Part shown: positions 25,808-37,357 of the stretch, piece after piece
How the letters are laid out: the number at the start of each line of letters is the position of its first letter
Position numbering within the stretch: position 1 is the first letter of the stretch
Origin: Gammaproteobacteria bacterium
GTDB taxonomy: Bacteria > Pseudomonadota > Gammaproteobacteria > JAJPIJ01
DNA length: 64,000 nt
Direction: 5' to 3'
Assembly (NCBI GenBank): GCA_021324815.1
Contig: JAJPIJ010000013.1
Span: forward strand, 62,001 to 126,000
Notes under the pieces: model-generated
The model's database searches: none
What the model was told of the DNA's origin: nothing
Seen by the model: the letters and a program-made list of their open reading frames with translations, nothing else
Position numbers and translations under genes: made by a program

Positions 25808-27334
25808 TCACGCCGCAAGCAGGCTGTCGATCAGTTCGAGGAATCTGCGCGAGTTCATCGGCTTGCTCATCACGTGCAACCGTCCGTCGTGCTCCAGGTG
25901 TCTCATCGTCGAGGAGGTGTCGCCGGTCAGCAGGAGGGTCTTGAGGCCGGGGCCGAGGATCGCGCGCAGCGAGGTGATGACCTGCATGCCGTCTTCGCCG
26001 TCCTCGAGATGATAGTCGGTCACCAGCAGACTGATGTCGCCATGCGCCTCCGCGAGCCGCACCGCCTCCTGCAGCGAACCGACGGCGCTGACGCGGTAAC
26101 CCGACACCCTGAGGAGCACCAAGGTCGCCCTGCGCACGGCCTCGTCGTCCTCGACGATCAGGATGTGCGGCTTGGAGGCGTTCCGGCCGACGCCGGTGGC
26201 CGGCATGGACGGCGCGGCGCGCACGTCCGTCATCCCGCCACTCGCCGGCAGCTCGAAGGAAAATTTCGATCCCTTGCCGTACTCCGACTGCACGTCGAGC
26301 CTGAGATCGAGCAGGTTCACTATCCGCTTGACGATGCTCAACCCCAGCCCGTATCCCTCGCGGGCGGCGTTGGCCGCCACGCCGGCCTGGTAAAACTCGT
26401 CGAAGATGTGGGGCAGTTGATCCCCCCGAATGCCGATGCCCGAGTCAAGAACCTCGATGCGCACGCGCGCCTGTTCGTGCAGGCAGCGCAGCGTCACCCC
26501 GCCCCTGGGCGTGTACCTGATGGCGTTGGACACGAGGTTTCTCAGCATCTGGCTCACCAGCGACGGATCGGTGCGCACCTGGTCGCGGCACGGTTCGATG
26601 GTCAGTTGCAGCCCCTTGCTGCGGGCGATGTCGTCGAACTCCCTGCGCATCCCCTCGAACAGTTCGGCCACCGTGACGTCGGAGATCTCCTGGCGTAGGG
26701 CGCCGGATTCGAGCTTGCTGATGTCGAGCAGGGCGTTCAACAACCGTGACATCGCGCCGATGGCGTGTTCCTGCTGGGAGAGGATTTCGCGGGCATGGGC
26801 GTCCTGCGCCATGCGCTGCAGGGCCCCGTTCAGCAGCGAGAGGGTCTGCAGCGGCTGGCGCAGGTCGTGGCTGGCGGTCGCGAGAAACCGGCTTTTGGCC
26901 TGGTTGGCGCGGACGGCGTCCTCGCGTGCCGCAATGATTTCCTTCTCGATGAGTTTGCGATCGGTGATGTCGCGGATCGCGGCGGCCACCAGCGTCCTGC
27001 CGCCGTCCCGGATGGGACTCAGGCTGATCTCAACGGGAATTTCCGCGCCGTCCTTGCGCAAGGCGTGGAGGTCAAGGCCGATGCCCATGGGGCGCACCTG
27101 GCCGTCCTTCATGTAGCGCTGGCGATGCGCGACATGCAGCTCGCGAAAGGATTGCGGCAGCAATGACTCGACGCTGCGCCCCAGGATCTCCTCTCCGCCG
27201 TAGCCGAACAGCTTCGAGGCCTGGCGATTGGCAAACAGGATCGAACCCGAGGCGTCGACGATCAGCATCGCGTCCGGGGCGGATTCAAGCACGCTGCCGA
27301 CCAATTCGGAGGAAAGCAGCGTGGTCTCTTGCAT
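25808..27334 (-). CDS. PAS-containing hybrid histidine kinase with C-terminal receiver
   Basis: A 508-residue protein: PAS (about 10-125, APDAMLIVDASGSILFANRQ), HisKA (phospho-His in LATASHDLRQPLQTL), HATPase (SNAIRYTPRGG, LDSGIGI, GYGLGLSIV) and a receiver (ILIVEDDEAVRRA, LLVTDYHLEDGEDG). The SHDLRQPLQ motif marks the subgroup that often pairs with LuxR-type regulators. The ATG at MQETTLL is chosen because GGAAGGAA precedes it. The track's longer frame extends into the divergent MarC gene. No cognate regulator lies next to it, so it is an orphan here. Confidence 0.9.
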   Translation of the reverse strand: MQETTLLSSELVGSVLESAPDAMLIVDASGSILFANRQASKLFGYGGEEILGRSVESLLPQSFRELHVAHRQRYMKDGQVRPMGIGLDLHALRKDGAEIPVEISLSPIRDGGRTLVAAAIRDITDRKLIEKEIIAAREDAVRANQAKSRFLATASHDLRQPLQTLSLLNGALQRMAQDAHAREILSQQEHAIGAMSRLLNALLDISKLESGALRQEISDVTVAELFEGMRREFDDIARSKGLQLTIEPCRDQVRTDPSLVSQMLRNLVSNAIRYTPRGGVTLRCLHEQARVRIEVLDSGIGIRGDQLPHIFDEFYQAGVAANAAREGYGLGLSIVKRIVNLLDLRLDVQSEYGKGSKFSFELPASGGMTDVRAAPSMPATGVGRNASKPHILIVEDDEAVRRATLVLLRVSGYRVSAVGSLQEAVRLAEAHGDISLLVTDYHLEDGEDGMQVITSLRAILGPGLKTLLLTGDTSSTMRHLEHDGRLHVMSKPMNSRRFLELIDSLLAA

Positions 27335-27467
27335 ATCTGTTCCTTCCGGCGGGGAATCATGCCGCGCCGGTTCATCAATTATCATGGTCCCGCTGTTCAC
27401 GGCCCGGGGCGCCGCGGCCACACTCTTCGCGACGGAGGCCGTGACGGAGTAAAGTATACGCCCTGGA

Positions 27468-28112
27468 ATGTCGATGACCACCCCCATGATTGAAAGCGCG
27501 ATCAACGCCTTCATACTGCTGTTCGTGGTCATCGACCCGGTGGGCGTCGCGCCGACGTACGCGGCGCTGATCCGCAACCAGCCCCCCGCCGCCAGCCGCG
27601 CCACGGCCGTGCGCGGCGTCAGCGTGGCGCTGGCGATCTTTGTTTTTTTCATCTTCGGCGGGCGCGCCCTGCTGCGCTATCTCGGCGTGGGCATGCCGGC
27701 GTTCACCATCGCCGGCGGCATCCTCCTGTTCCTGCTGGCCGTCGACATGGTGCTGGTGCGGCAGAGCGGTCTGCGCACCGTCATCCCCAGCGAACAACTG
27801 GAGGCCGAGCGCCGCGACGACATCAGCGTGTTTCCGCTGGCCATCCCCATGATCGCCGGCCCCGGCTCGCTCACCACCGTCCTGCTGCTCACCGGCGATC
27901 AGGGCTGGCGGTCGGCGCAGACCTGGATGGTGCTGGGCGTGGTGGCCGTCATCCTGCTCATCACCCTGATCATGCTGCTTGCCGCGCAGATCATCAGCAG
28001 GGCGCTGGGGGAGACGGGAGTCAACGTGGTGGCGCGCGTGTTCGGCATCGTGCTGGCGGCGCTGGCGGTGCAATACGTGAGCAACGGCCTGCACGCGATC
28101 ATGCCGTACTGA
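27468..28112 (+). CDS. MarC-family integral membrane protein
   Basis: A 214-residue protein with about six hydrophobic helices. MarC/UPF0056 signatures are readable: NAFILLFVVIDPVGVAPTYAAL near the N-terminus, GVGMPAFTIAGGILLFLLAVDMV, and IPMIAGPGSLTTVLLL. The family was once linked to multiple antibiotic resistance but its transport function is unproven. A TATAC-containing stretch lies just before the start. It precedes, without sharing, the FNR-type promoter of the dodecin-groEL unit. Confidence 0.9.
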   Translation: MSMTTPMIESAINAFILLFVVIDPVGVAPTYAALIRNQPPAASRATAVRGVSVALAIFVFFIFGGRALLRYLGVGMPAFTIAGGILLFLLAVDMVLVRQSGLRTVIPSEQLEAERRDDISVFPLAIPMIAGPGSLTTVLLLTGDQGWRSAQTWMVLGVVAVILLITLIMLLAAQIISRALGETGVNVVARVFGIVLAALAVQYVSNGLHAIMPY

Positions 28113-28155
28113 ATGAAGGTGCCAGGCCGGCGCCCCCTCCCATCCCGCGGGGAAG

Positions 28156-28197
28156 TTGATCCAGGTCAAAAAGCCGCAGCCGCATTTCGACTATCTT
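28156..28197 (+). promoter_or_regulatory. FNR/ANR-type box with -10 element upstream of dodecin-groEL
   Basis: TTGATCCAGGTCAA (28156-28169) differs at one base from the FNR palindrome TTGAT-N4-ATCAA. TATCTT at 28192-28197 begins 29.5 bases after the box centre, which is class II geometry (box at about -41.5). The GCATTTC spacer word recurs at the same position at the hpf promoter near 32693. An AGGAGG ribosome site lies nine bases before the dodecin start. Confidence 0.75.
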
Positions 28198-28231
28198 TTG
28201 AAAAAGGATCCCTCATCAGGAGGCAGCCGCC

Positions 28232-28432
28232 ATGACTATGCTGAAAGTCGTCGAAGTACTGGCCGAATCAGACAAAAGCTGGGAGGACGCCGCCCAGAAC
28301 GCCGTCAAACAGGCGGCCAGGACGGTGCGGAACATCAAGTCCATTTACATCAAGGAGATCGAGGCGACCGTGCAGAACGACAAAATCGCGAAATACCGCA
28401 TCAACGCGAACATCTCCTTCGTTCTCGAATAG
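28232..28432 (+). CDS. Dodecin-family small protein
   Basis: A 66-residue protein with the dodecin pattern ([34 protein letters not shown]). Dodecins form hollow dodecamers that store flavin or other ligands. Aligned without gaps to archetypal flavin dodecins, the stacking Trp is Ser here (NIKSIYI) and the flavin-contacting Gln is Arg (KYRINAN). Flavin binding in the usual way is therefore doubtful. A strong AGGAGG precedes it, and a FNR-type promoter drives it. It probably shares a transcript with the groEL gene 47 bases downstream. Confidence 0.88.
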   Translation: MTMLKVVEVLAESDKSWEDAAQNAVKQAARTVRNIKSIYIKEIEATVQNDKIAKYRINANISFVLE

Positions 28433-28479
28433 GGCGCCCCGTCGCCGGACACCGGCGTCAGCGACGGCAGCAAAACATT

Positions 28480-30099
28480 ATGACGCACAAGCAGGTCCTG
28501 TTCCGCAACGCCGCGCGCGAGAAGGTGCTGCGCGGCGCCTCACAGCTCGCGGACGCCGTGCGCATCACGCTGGGGCCCAAGTCCAAATCGGTGCTGATCC
28601 AGAAAAAATGGGGCGCGCCGATTGTCTGCAACGACGGCGTAACCATCGCCAAGGAATTCGAGCTGAAGGATTTGGAGGAGAACCTCGGCGCGCAGATGCT
28701 GCGCCAGGCGGCGGAGAAAACCGGCGAGGCGGTCGGCGACGGCACCAGCACCTCGACCATACTGGCCCATGCCATTTTTTCCGACGGCGCGCGCAACGTG
28801 GTCGCCGGCGCCAGCGCCATCGATTTGAAGCGCGGCCTCGACCGCGGCCTCAAGGCCGTGATCGATTCGCTGCGCGCGCAATCCCGGACGGTGAAGACGC
28901 GCCTGGAGAAGGCGCAGGTCGCCACCATCTCGGCGCACAACGATGCGGTGATCGGCGAGCTGGTGGCCGAGGCGATGGAGAAGGTGGGCGGCGACGGCGT
29001 CATCACCGTCGAGGAGTCGAAGACCACGGAGACGGTGCTCGAGGTCGTCGAGGGCATGCAGTTCGACCGCGGCTATCTCTCCCCCTATTTCGTCACCGTC
29101 CCCGAGAAAATGGAGGCGGTGCTGGAGGACGCCCTCGTGCTGCTGGTCGATCGCAAGATCAGCCTGCTCAAGGACATCATCCCCCTGCTCGAACAGGTGG
29201 CCAAGGCCGGCAAGCCCATCCTGGTCGTCGCCGAGGACGTGGAAGGCGAGGTGCTCGCCACCCTCATCGTCAATCAGATCCGCGGCATCCTGCACAGCAT
29301 CGCGGTCAAGGCGCCGGGCTTCGGCGACCGCCGCAAGGAGATGCTGCAGGACATGGCGGTGCTGACCGGCGGCCAGGTGATCTCCGAGGAGCTCGGGATC
29401 GAGCTTGAGAACGTCAAGCTCGCCCAGCTCGGCCGCGTCAAGCGCGTGGTCAGCAACCGCGACACCACCACGCTCATCGGCGGCGCCGGCGAGCGCCGCG
29501 CCATCGACGGCCGCATGCAGCAGATCAAGAAGCAGATCGAAACCACGACCGGCAGCTACGACAAGGAGAAGCTCGAGGAGCGCCTGGCCAAGCTGGCCGG
29601 CGGGGTCGCGGTGATCAAGGTGGGCGCCCCCTCGGAGGCGGAGATGAAATCGAAGAAGGAGGCGCTGGATGACGCCATCTCGGCCACCAAGGCCGCCGTG
29701 GCGGAGGGCATCGTCCCCGGCGGCGGGCTGGCGCTGCTGCGCTCCATCAGCGCCGTGGCGGCCGCGGAGGCCAGAACGGAGGGCGACGAGCGGACCGGCT
29801 TGCAAATCCTGCGCCGGGCGCTCGAGTCGCCCGCCCGCACCATCGCCCGGAATTCCGAGATGGATGACGGCGTGGTGGTGGCGCGCATGCTGGCGGAGTC
29901 GGGCGACGTCGGCTTCGACGCCGCCGCCAAGCGCTACGTGGACATGTACCAGGCCGGCATCATCGACCCCACCAAGGTGGTGCGCATCGCGCTGGAGAAC
30001 GCCGTGTCCGTGGCGAGCGTCCTCTTGCTCACCGAGGCCACGCTGACCGAGGTTCCGGAGAAGGCCGGCGAAAAGGAATCTCCCGGGCCGGCGATGTAA
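28480..30099 (+). CDS. groEL: GroEL-family chaperonin (stand-alone copy)
   Basis: A 539-residue group I chaperonin subunit. It has the ATP-binding [22 protein letters not shown] and GEGIVPGGG-like motif ([13 protein letters not shown]). The C-terminal Gly-Gly-Met tail of housekeeping GroEL is absent and the protein ends KESPGPAM. No groES gene is near; the partner upstream is a dodecin. The start is the ATG of MTHKQVLF, not the far upstream start in the track, which reads through intergenic DNA. Such extra GroELs are often stress- or condition-specific. The FNR-type promoter suggests induction at low oxygen. It would need to borrow GroES from elsewhere. Confidence 0.93.
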   Translation: MTHKQVLFRNAAREKVLRGASQLADAVRITLGPKSKSVLIQKKWGAPIVCNDGVTIAKEFELKDLEENLGAQMLRQAAEKTGEAVGDGTSTSTILAHAIFSDGARNVVAGASAIDLKRGLDRGLKAVIDSLRAQSRTVKTRLEKAQVATISAHNDAVIGELVAEAMEKVGGDGVITVEESKTTETVLEVVEGMQFDRGYLSPYFVTVPEKMEAVLEDALVLLVDRKISLLKDIIPLLEQVAKAGKPILVVAEDVEGEVLATLIVNQIRGILHSIAVKAPGFGDRRKEMLQDMAVLTGGQVISEELGIELENVKLAQLGRVKRVVSNRDTTTLIGGAGERRAIDGRMQQIKKQIETTTGSYDKEKLEERLAKLAGGVAVIKVGAPSEAEMKSKKEALDDAISATKAAVAEGIVPGGGLALLRSISAVAAAEARTEGDERTGLQILRRALESPARTIARNSEMDDGVVVARMLAESGDVGFDAAAKRYVDMYQAGIIDPTKVVRIALENAVSVASVLLLTEATLTEVPEKAGEKESPGPAM

Positions 30100-30105
30100 T
30101 CCGCG

Positions 30106-31938
30106 TTACCGAACCATCGCCCTGAGCAGCGGGCGCAGTTCGGCCAATGAGCGGGTGTTGAGCACGTCCTTCTTCTCCAGCCAGCCGCGGCGCGCCTGGC
30201 CGACGCCGAAGCGCAGGTTGGCGAATCCGGGCGTGCTGTGCGCGTCGGAATTGATGCTGATCAAAACGCCGGCCTCCTTTGCCTCGCGGCACCAGACGTC
30301 GTTCAGATCCAGCCGCTCCGGCTGGGCGTTCAATTCCAGGCAGCAGCCGCGTTCTCTGGCCGCCCGGATGATCGCGCCCATGTCCACGTCGATGGCGTTG
30401 CGCTTGTTGATCAGGCGGCAGGTGGGATGCGCCAGGATGTTGAAACAACGGCGCTCCATGGCGCGCAAAATCCGGCGCGTCTGCTGCGCGCGCGGCAGCT
30501 CGAAGTGGCTGTGGATGGCGCCCACCACGACGTCCAGCTTCGACAGCACGCGATCAGGCAGGTCGAGATCGCCCGATTCGAGGATGTCGACCTCGATCCC
30601 CTTCAGCAGCGTGACGCCGCGCAATTTTTCGTTGAGCCTGTCGATGGCCTCGACGTGGCGCAAGAGGCCCTCCTCGTCGAGGCCGCGCGCCACGGTGAGA
30701 TGGCGGGAATGTTCGGTGATGGCGAGATAGCGGAGGCCGGCGTCGCGGGCCGCCGCGGCCATCTCCTCGAGGCTGCCCAGGCCGTCGGTGGCGCGCGTGT
30801 GCGCGTGCAGATCGCCCTTCAAATCACCGAGCTCGACGAGTCGCGGCAGGCGCCGGGTTTGGGCGGCCTCGATCTCGCCGTTGTTCTCGCGCAGCTCGGG
30901 CGGGATGACGGGCAGATCGAGCGCGCCGTAGACGGACGCCTCCGTGTCGCCGGCGACGCGCCGCTCGCCGCGAAACACGCCGTACTCGCTGATCTTGAGC
31001 CCCTTTTTCCGCGCCAGGCGGCGGATGGCGATGTTGTGGGCCTTGGAGCCGGTGAAATACACCAGCGCGGCGCCGCCGGCCTCCCGCGCCACCACGCGCA
31101 GGTCGGCCTGCAGGCCGGAGCGCAGCACCACGCTGGCGCGGGTCGGGCCGCGGGCGATCACGTCGCTGACCTCGTCGTAGCGGAGAAAGTGATCGACGAC
31201 GGGACCGCCGGCGGCGGCAATCGCAAGAATGTCCAGATCGCCGATCGTGTCGCGCATGCGGCGCAGGCTGCCCGCCGCCGCGACCTCATGCACGCCCGGC
31301 GCGCGGCGGAGATAGGGCACGAGCCGCTCCGCCTCGGCGGCGGCGGCGGCGATGGACGCGCGCGGCTTGTCCCGCAGCCGGGATTCCAGCGCGGTGAGCA
31401 GTTTCCGCTCGGTCTTTTCGCCGAAGCCGTGCAGCCGGCGTATCCTGCCCTCGCGCGCGGCCTTCAGCAGTTGCGCGGGGGTTTCGATGCCGAGGTCGTG
31501 GTAGAGCAGCTTCACGCGCCTGGGTCCGAGGCCGCCGATTTGCAGCAGGTTGACGATGCCCGGCGGGACCTCGCGGTGCAGCCGCTCCCGCAGCTTGCAG
31601 GTGCCGGTCTCCACGATCTCGTGGATCTTGCCGAGCAGGTCGTCGCCGATGCCCGGCAGTTTCGGCAGTTCGCCGCCGCCGGTGATGATGCCGGCGATGT
31701 CGCGGCCGAAGGCCTCCACCGTGCGCGCGCCGTTGCGGTAGGCGCGGATGCGGTAGGGATTGGCCCCCTCGATCTCAAGAATGTCCGCGATTTCATTGAA
31801 GACGGCGGCGATGTCGCTGTTTCCCACCCTTGCCGGTTGCTTCAAGGCGGCCCCGGGCGCCGCGGGGCTGGCTTGGCCGGCGGAGGACGGGCGATCCTTC
31901 GCCGGTCGTCTTGCCGCCGCCTCAGGGACGGCGCGCAT
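30106..31938 (-). CDS. polX: Family X DNA polymerase with PHP exonuclease domain (PolX)
   Basis: A 610-residue bacterial PolX. A basic, Pro/Ala-rich extension of about 40 residues is followed by the HhH/8-kDa and polymerase regions (NSDIAAVFNEIADILEIEG, LPGIGDDLLGKI, GDLDILAI with catalytic Asp pair). The PHP phosphoesterase domain lies at about 365-610 (GDLHAHTRATDG, YLAITEHS, NSDAHST). PolX fills gaps and trims 3' ends in base excision repair and end-joining. Its start overlaps the upstream phosphoribosyltransferase gene by 17 bases, so it is co-transcribed from the divergent FNR-type promoter. It converges with groEL. Confidence 0.94.
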   Translation of the reverse strand: MRAVPEAAARRPAKDRPSSAGQASPAAPGAALKQPARVGNSDIAAVFNEIADILEIEGANPYRIRAYRNGARTVEAFGRDIAGIITGGGELPKLPGIGDDLLGKIHEIVETGTCKLRERLHREVPPGIVNLLQIGGLGPRRVKLLYHDLGIETPAQLLKAAREGRIRRLHGFGEKTERKLLTALESRLRDKPRASIAAAAAEAERLVPYLRRAPGVHEVAAAGSLRRMRDTIGDLDILAIAAAGGPVVDHFLRYDEVSDVIARGPTRASVVLRSGLQADLRVVAREAGGAALVYFTGSKAHNIAIRRLARKKGLKISEYGVFRGERRVAGDTEASVYGALDLPVIPPELRENNGEIEAAQTRRLPRLVELGDLKGDLHAHTRATDGLGSLEEMAAAARDAGLRYLAITEHSRHLTVARGLDEEGLLRHVEAIDRLNEKLRGVTLLKGIEVDILESGDLDLPDRVLSKLDVVVGAIHSHFELPRAQQTRRILRAMERRCFNILAHPTCRLINKRNAIDVDMGAIIRAARERGCCLELNAQPERLDLNDVWCREAKEAGVLISINSDAHSTPGFANLRFGVGQARRGWLEKKDVLNTRSLAELRPLLRAMVR

Positions 31939-32620
31939 GACTGGCCTCCGCGCCCGTCGATGATTCCTGGGGCGCCGATTCCGCCTCCCGGCCCCGGCAC
32001 GCGGCCAGCTCGCGCAGCACGTCCTCGTCGGAAAGCTGCCGGAAGTCCAGGTAATACGACCCGACCGAGCCGCTGAAAAATGCGGGCAGATGGGCGGTGA
32101 CGCAATCGTCCGCTTCGCGGGCCAGCAGGGCCACGGCGTCGCGCGGCGCCACCGGAACAGCGACGATCAATTTCGCCGGGCCGTCTGCGCGTACTTCCCT
32201 GATCGCAGCCAGCATGGTGAGGCCGGTGGCCAGGCCGTCATCCACGAGCACGGCGCATTTGCCGGCGGCGGACAGTCGCGGTTGGCCGCCGCAGTAGAGC
32301 TCCCGGCGCCGGCGGGACTCCCGCCGCTGCGCCTCGATCTCCGCCCCGAGCCAGCGCTGATCCAGCGCGCGGCATTCCACTTCATTCAGCACGGCTTCTC
32401 CCGTTTCCGTGACCGCGCCCACCGCGTACTCCGGATGACGGGGATGGCCGATCTTCCGCGGTATCACCAGATCGAGGGGCAGGTCGAAGGCCGCCGCGAT
32501 CCCGGCCGCCACCGGCACGCCGCCGCGCGGCAGCGCATAGACGATGGCCGGCTTGCTGACGCGGCCTGCCAGTGCCCGGGCCAGCTCCCTGCCGGCATGA
32601 CGGCGGTTCGTGAACCCCAT
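31922..32620 (-). CDS. Phosphoribosyltransferase-family protein (copy 1)
   Basis: A 232-residue type I PRTase. It has an N-terminal R-R-AGRELA region, ALPRGGVPVA, PRKIGHPRHPEYAVGAV and the PRPP loop VLVDDGLATGLTM. Its C-terminal tail resembles the PRTases found beside Hsp20, erythromycin-esterase and universal stress genes (COG1926). The substrate base is not known for this group. The start MGFTNRRHAG is chosen because AAGGGG precedes it, and the predicted -10 (TATGCT) lies 20 bases further up. It is about half identical by eye to the protein at 47925-48572. Confidence 0.88.
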   Translation of the reverse strand: MGFTNRRHAGRELARALAGRVSKPAIVYALPRGGVPVAAGIAAAFDLPLDLVIPRKIGHPRHPEYAVGAVTETGEAVLNEVECRALDQRWLGAEIEAQRRESRRRRELYCGGQPRLSAAGKCAVLVDDGLATGLTMLAAIREVRADGPAKLIVAVPVAPRDAVALLAREADDCVTAHLPAFFSGSVGSYYLDFRQLSDEDVLRELAACRGREAESAPQESSTGAEASHARRP

Positions 32621-32639
32621 GGCTTTTCCCCTTTGGATT

Positions 32640-32708
32640 AGCATAGCCCCGGCATGGCGGGTAATATTGATCCAAGTCAACGCGGTCCCTGCGCATTTCA
32701 CCTATTTT
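32640..32708. promoter_or_regulatory. Bidirectional FNR/ANR-type promoter between PRTase-polX and hpf-nrdJ
   Basis: The box TTGATCCAAGTCAA (32667-32680) has one mismatch to the FNR palindrome. Rightward, TATTTT (32703-32708) begins 29.5 bases from the box centre. Leftward on the minus strand, TATGCT (32645-32640) begins 28.5 bases from the centre. Both fit class II activation, so a single dimer site could drive both operons. Confidence 0.75.
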
Positions 32709-32742
32709 AACCGCGGTCATTCACGACAGAATCGAGGGGGCC

Positions 32743-33114
32743 ATGCCCATCCCGCTGGAAATCGATTTTCGCAATGTTGAACGCACGGCGGCCCTGGAAG
32801 GCGTCTTGCGGAAAAAAGTCGGGAAGCTCGAACATTTCTGCGACCGCATCACCAGTTGCCACGTCACCCTGGAGGCGCCGCACCGGCATCATCACAAGGG
32901 CGGGCGGTACCAGGTCCACATCCGCCTGTCGGTGCCGGGCAAGCTGCTGGCGGTGAGCCACAAAACCGGCGGACAGTCGCACGAGGACGCCTATGTCGCC
33001 ATCCGCGACGCCTTCTCGGCGGCGCGCCGCCAGCTCGAGGATCACGTCAGGATCATGCGCGGCGACATCAAGACGCCGCGCCCCCGTCCGCGCCGCCGGA
33101 AAAACGCGGAATGA
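32743..33114 (+). CDS. hpf: Ribosome hibernation promoting factor / RaiA family (short form)
   Basis: A 123-residue protein matching the short HPF/RaiA fold: PLEIDFRNVERTAALEGVLRKKVGKLE, CHVTLEAPHRHHHKGGRYQVHIRLSVPG, EDAYVAIRDAFSAARRQLED, and a basic tail PRPRPRRRKN. These proteins sit in the 30S decoding channel and silence ribosomes in starved or anaerobic cells. GAGGGGG precedes the ATG. It is the first gene of a unit driven by the bidirectional FNR-type site. Members of this low-oxygen variety are often found beside Hsp20 and PRTase genes. Confidence 0.9.
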   Translation: MPIPLEIDFRNVERTAALEGVLRKKVGKLEHFCDRITSCHVTLEAPHRHHHKGGRYQVHIRLSVPGKLLAVSHKTGGQSHEDAYVAIRDAFSAARRQLEDHVRIMRGDIKTPRPRPRRRKNAE

Positions 33115-33132
33115 CGAACCCCGAGCGAGTCC

Positions 33133-34932
33133 ATGCCCGCGCCGCAAGCACAGGAGATTTGCCGCCAGACCCTGCTTGAAAAATACGCCGCGGCCGGCGA
33201 GCGATCGGTCGCGGAGGTGCAGCGGCGTGTCGCCCGGGCGCTGGCCCTGGTCGAAACCGCGAAAAAGCGCGTCCACTGGGAGAAAAAATTTCTCGCGGCG
33301 ATGACGGCGGGGTTCGTGCCCGCCGGCCGGATCAACTCCGCCGCCGGCACGCGACTGCACGCGACTTTCATCAACTGCTTCGTGCAGCCGGTGGGGGATT
33401 CAATCTCCGGCAAGTGCGACGGCCGGCCGGGCATCTACGTGGCGCTGATGGAATCCGCCGAAACCATGCGGCGCGGCGGCGGCGTCGGCTACGACTTTTC
33501 GGCAATCCGTCCCCGCGGCGCGCTGGTCAGGGGCACGCATACGCGCGCCAGCGGCCCGCTCTCCTACATGCGGGTGTTCGACATCTCCTGCGAAACGGTC
33601 GAGGCGGCGGGCACGCGGCGGGGGGCGCAAATGGGCGTCCTGCGCTGTGATCATCCCGACATCGAGGAATTCATCCACGCCAAGGATGCCGGGGGGCTCG
33701 CCAATTTCAACCTGTCGGTCGGCGTGACCGATGCCTTCATGACAGCGGTGCAAAACGACGACGAGATTGAGCTGGTCCACATGGCGGAACCTCATCCGGC
33801 CCTGTTCACCGCGGGCGTCCACCGGCGCGGCGACGGCCTGTGGGTGTACCGCCGGGTCCGGGCGCGGGCGCTGTGGGATCAGATCATGCGCTCGACCTAC
33901 GATCACGCCGAGCCCGGCGTGCTGTTTCTCGACAGCATCAACCGCGACAACAATCTGTACTATTGCGAGACCATCGCGGCCACCAACCCCTGCGGAGAAC
34001 AACCCCTGCCGTCCTACGGCTCCTGCTGCCTGGGCTCGATCAACCTCACCCGCTTTGTGCGCGCCCCCTTCCGCGCCGGGGCGCGTTTCGACTTCGCCGC
34101 CTTTGCGGACACGGCGGGGATCGCGGTGCGCATGCTGGACAACGTCCTCGATGCGACCCTCTGGCCGCTGCCGGCGCACAGGCGCGAGGCCATGAACAAG
34201 CGCCGCGTGGGTCTGGGCTTTCTCGGGCTGGGCGATGCGCTCATCATGCTGCGACTGCGTTACGATTCCGCGCCGGCGCGCGCCCTGGCGGCGAAGATTG
34301 CCACGTGCATGCGCGACGCCGCCTATCGGGCCTCCGTGGCGCTGGCGCGCGAGCGCGGCCCGTTTCCGCTGTTCGACGCCGGCAAATACCTTGGCGGCGG
34401 GAATTTCGCTTCGCGGCTGCCTGCGCCGATCAAGGCGCTGATCAGAAAACACGGGCTGCGCAACAGTCACCTCCTGTCCATCGCGCCGACCGGCACCATC
34501 AGCCTCGCCTTCGCCGACAACGCCTCGAGCGGCATCGAGCCGCCATTTGCCTGGAGCTACCGGCGGAAAAAACGCATGGCTGACGGTTCGAGAAGGGAAT
34601 TTGAAGTGGAGGATTACGCCCACCGTGAGTATCGTCTCGCGGGCGGTGACGTGAAAAGACTGCCGGGTTACTTCGTCACCGCGCTGGAGCTTTCCGCGTC
34701 CGCGCACCGGGAGATGGTGGCCGCCGTCGCCCCCTGCATCGATTCCAGCATTTCCAAGACCGTCAACGTGCCGGAGAACTACCCCTTCGATGACTTTCAG
34801 GACTTGTATTTCGCCGCCTGGCAATCGGGATTGAAGGGTTTGACCACCTACCGGCCCAATGTGATCACCGGCGCGGTGCTGTCGCCGGGCCGGCCGCTCA
34901 AGGCGGGGAGGTTCTGCCAGGTCAATCTGTAA
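33133..34932 (+). CDS. nrdJ: Adenosylcobalamin-dependent ribonucleotide reductase (class II), short form
   Basis: A 599-residue class II reductase, making deoxynucleotides without oxygen. Active-site motifs are present: ATFINCFV (first redox Cys), [31 protein letters not shown] (radical Cys with Asn and Glu), and [20 protein letters not shown]. The protein stops soon after [12 protein letters not shown] and ends [10 protein letters not shown]. The family's usual C-terminal tail with a Cys-x-x-Cys shuttle and zinc-like cysteines is missing, and there is no N-terminal ATP cone. Either a thiol donor acts directly or the enzyme is impaired. It follows hpf with 18 bases between. Confidence 0.92.
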   Translation: MPAPQAQEICRQTLLEKYAAAGERSVAEVQRRVARALALVETAKKRVHWEKKFLAAMTAGFVPAGRINSAAGTRLHATFINCFVQPVGDSISGKCDGRPGIYVALMESAETMRRGGGVGYDFSAIRPRGALVRGTHTRASGPLSYMRVFDISCETVEAAGTRRGAQMGVLRCDHPDIEEFIHAKDAGGLANFNLSVGVTDAFMTAVQNDDEIELVHMAEPHPALFTAGVHRRGDGLWVYRRVRARALWDQIMRSTYDHAEPGVLFLDSINRDNNLYYCETIAATNPCGEQPLPSYGSCCLGSINLTRFVRAPFRAGARFDFAAFADTAGIAVRMLDNVLDATLWPLPAHRREAMNKRRVGLGFLGLGDALIMLRLRYDSAPARALAAKIATCMRDAAYRASVALARERGPFPLFDAGKYLGGGNFASRLPAPIKALIRKHGLRNSHLLSIAPTGTISLAFADNASSGIEPPFAWSYRRKKRMADGSRREFEVEDYAHREYRLAGGDVKRLPGYFVTALELSASAHREMVAAVAPCIDSSISKTVNVPENYPFDDFQDLYFAAWQSGLKGLTTYRPNVITGAVLSPGRPLKAGRFCQVNL

Positions 34933-34957
34933 GGTTCGCGGCCGGGGCCGGGACAAT

Positions 34958-37345
<2,388 letters not shown>

Positions 37346-37357
37346 GGCGGTCCCGGG

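Noticed and set aside
28232-28432. GroES upstream of groEL
   Set aside because: The 66-residue product has the dodecin pattern and no GroES mobile-loop or beta-barrel motifs.
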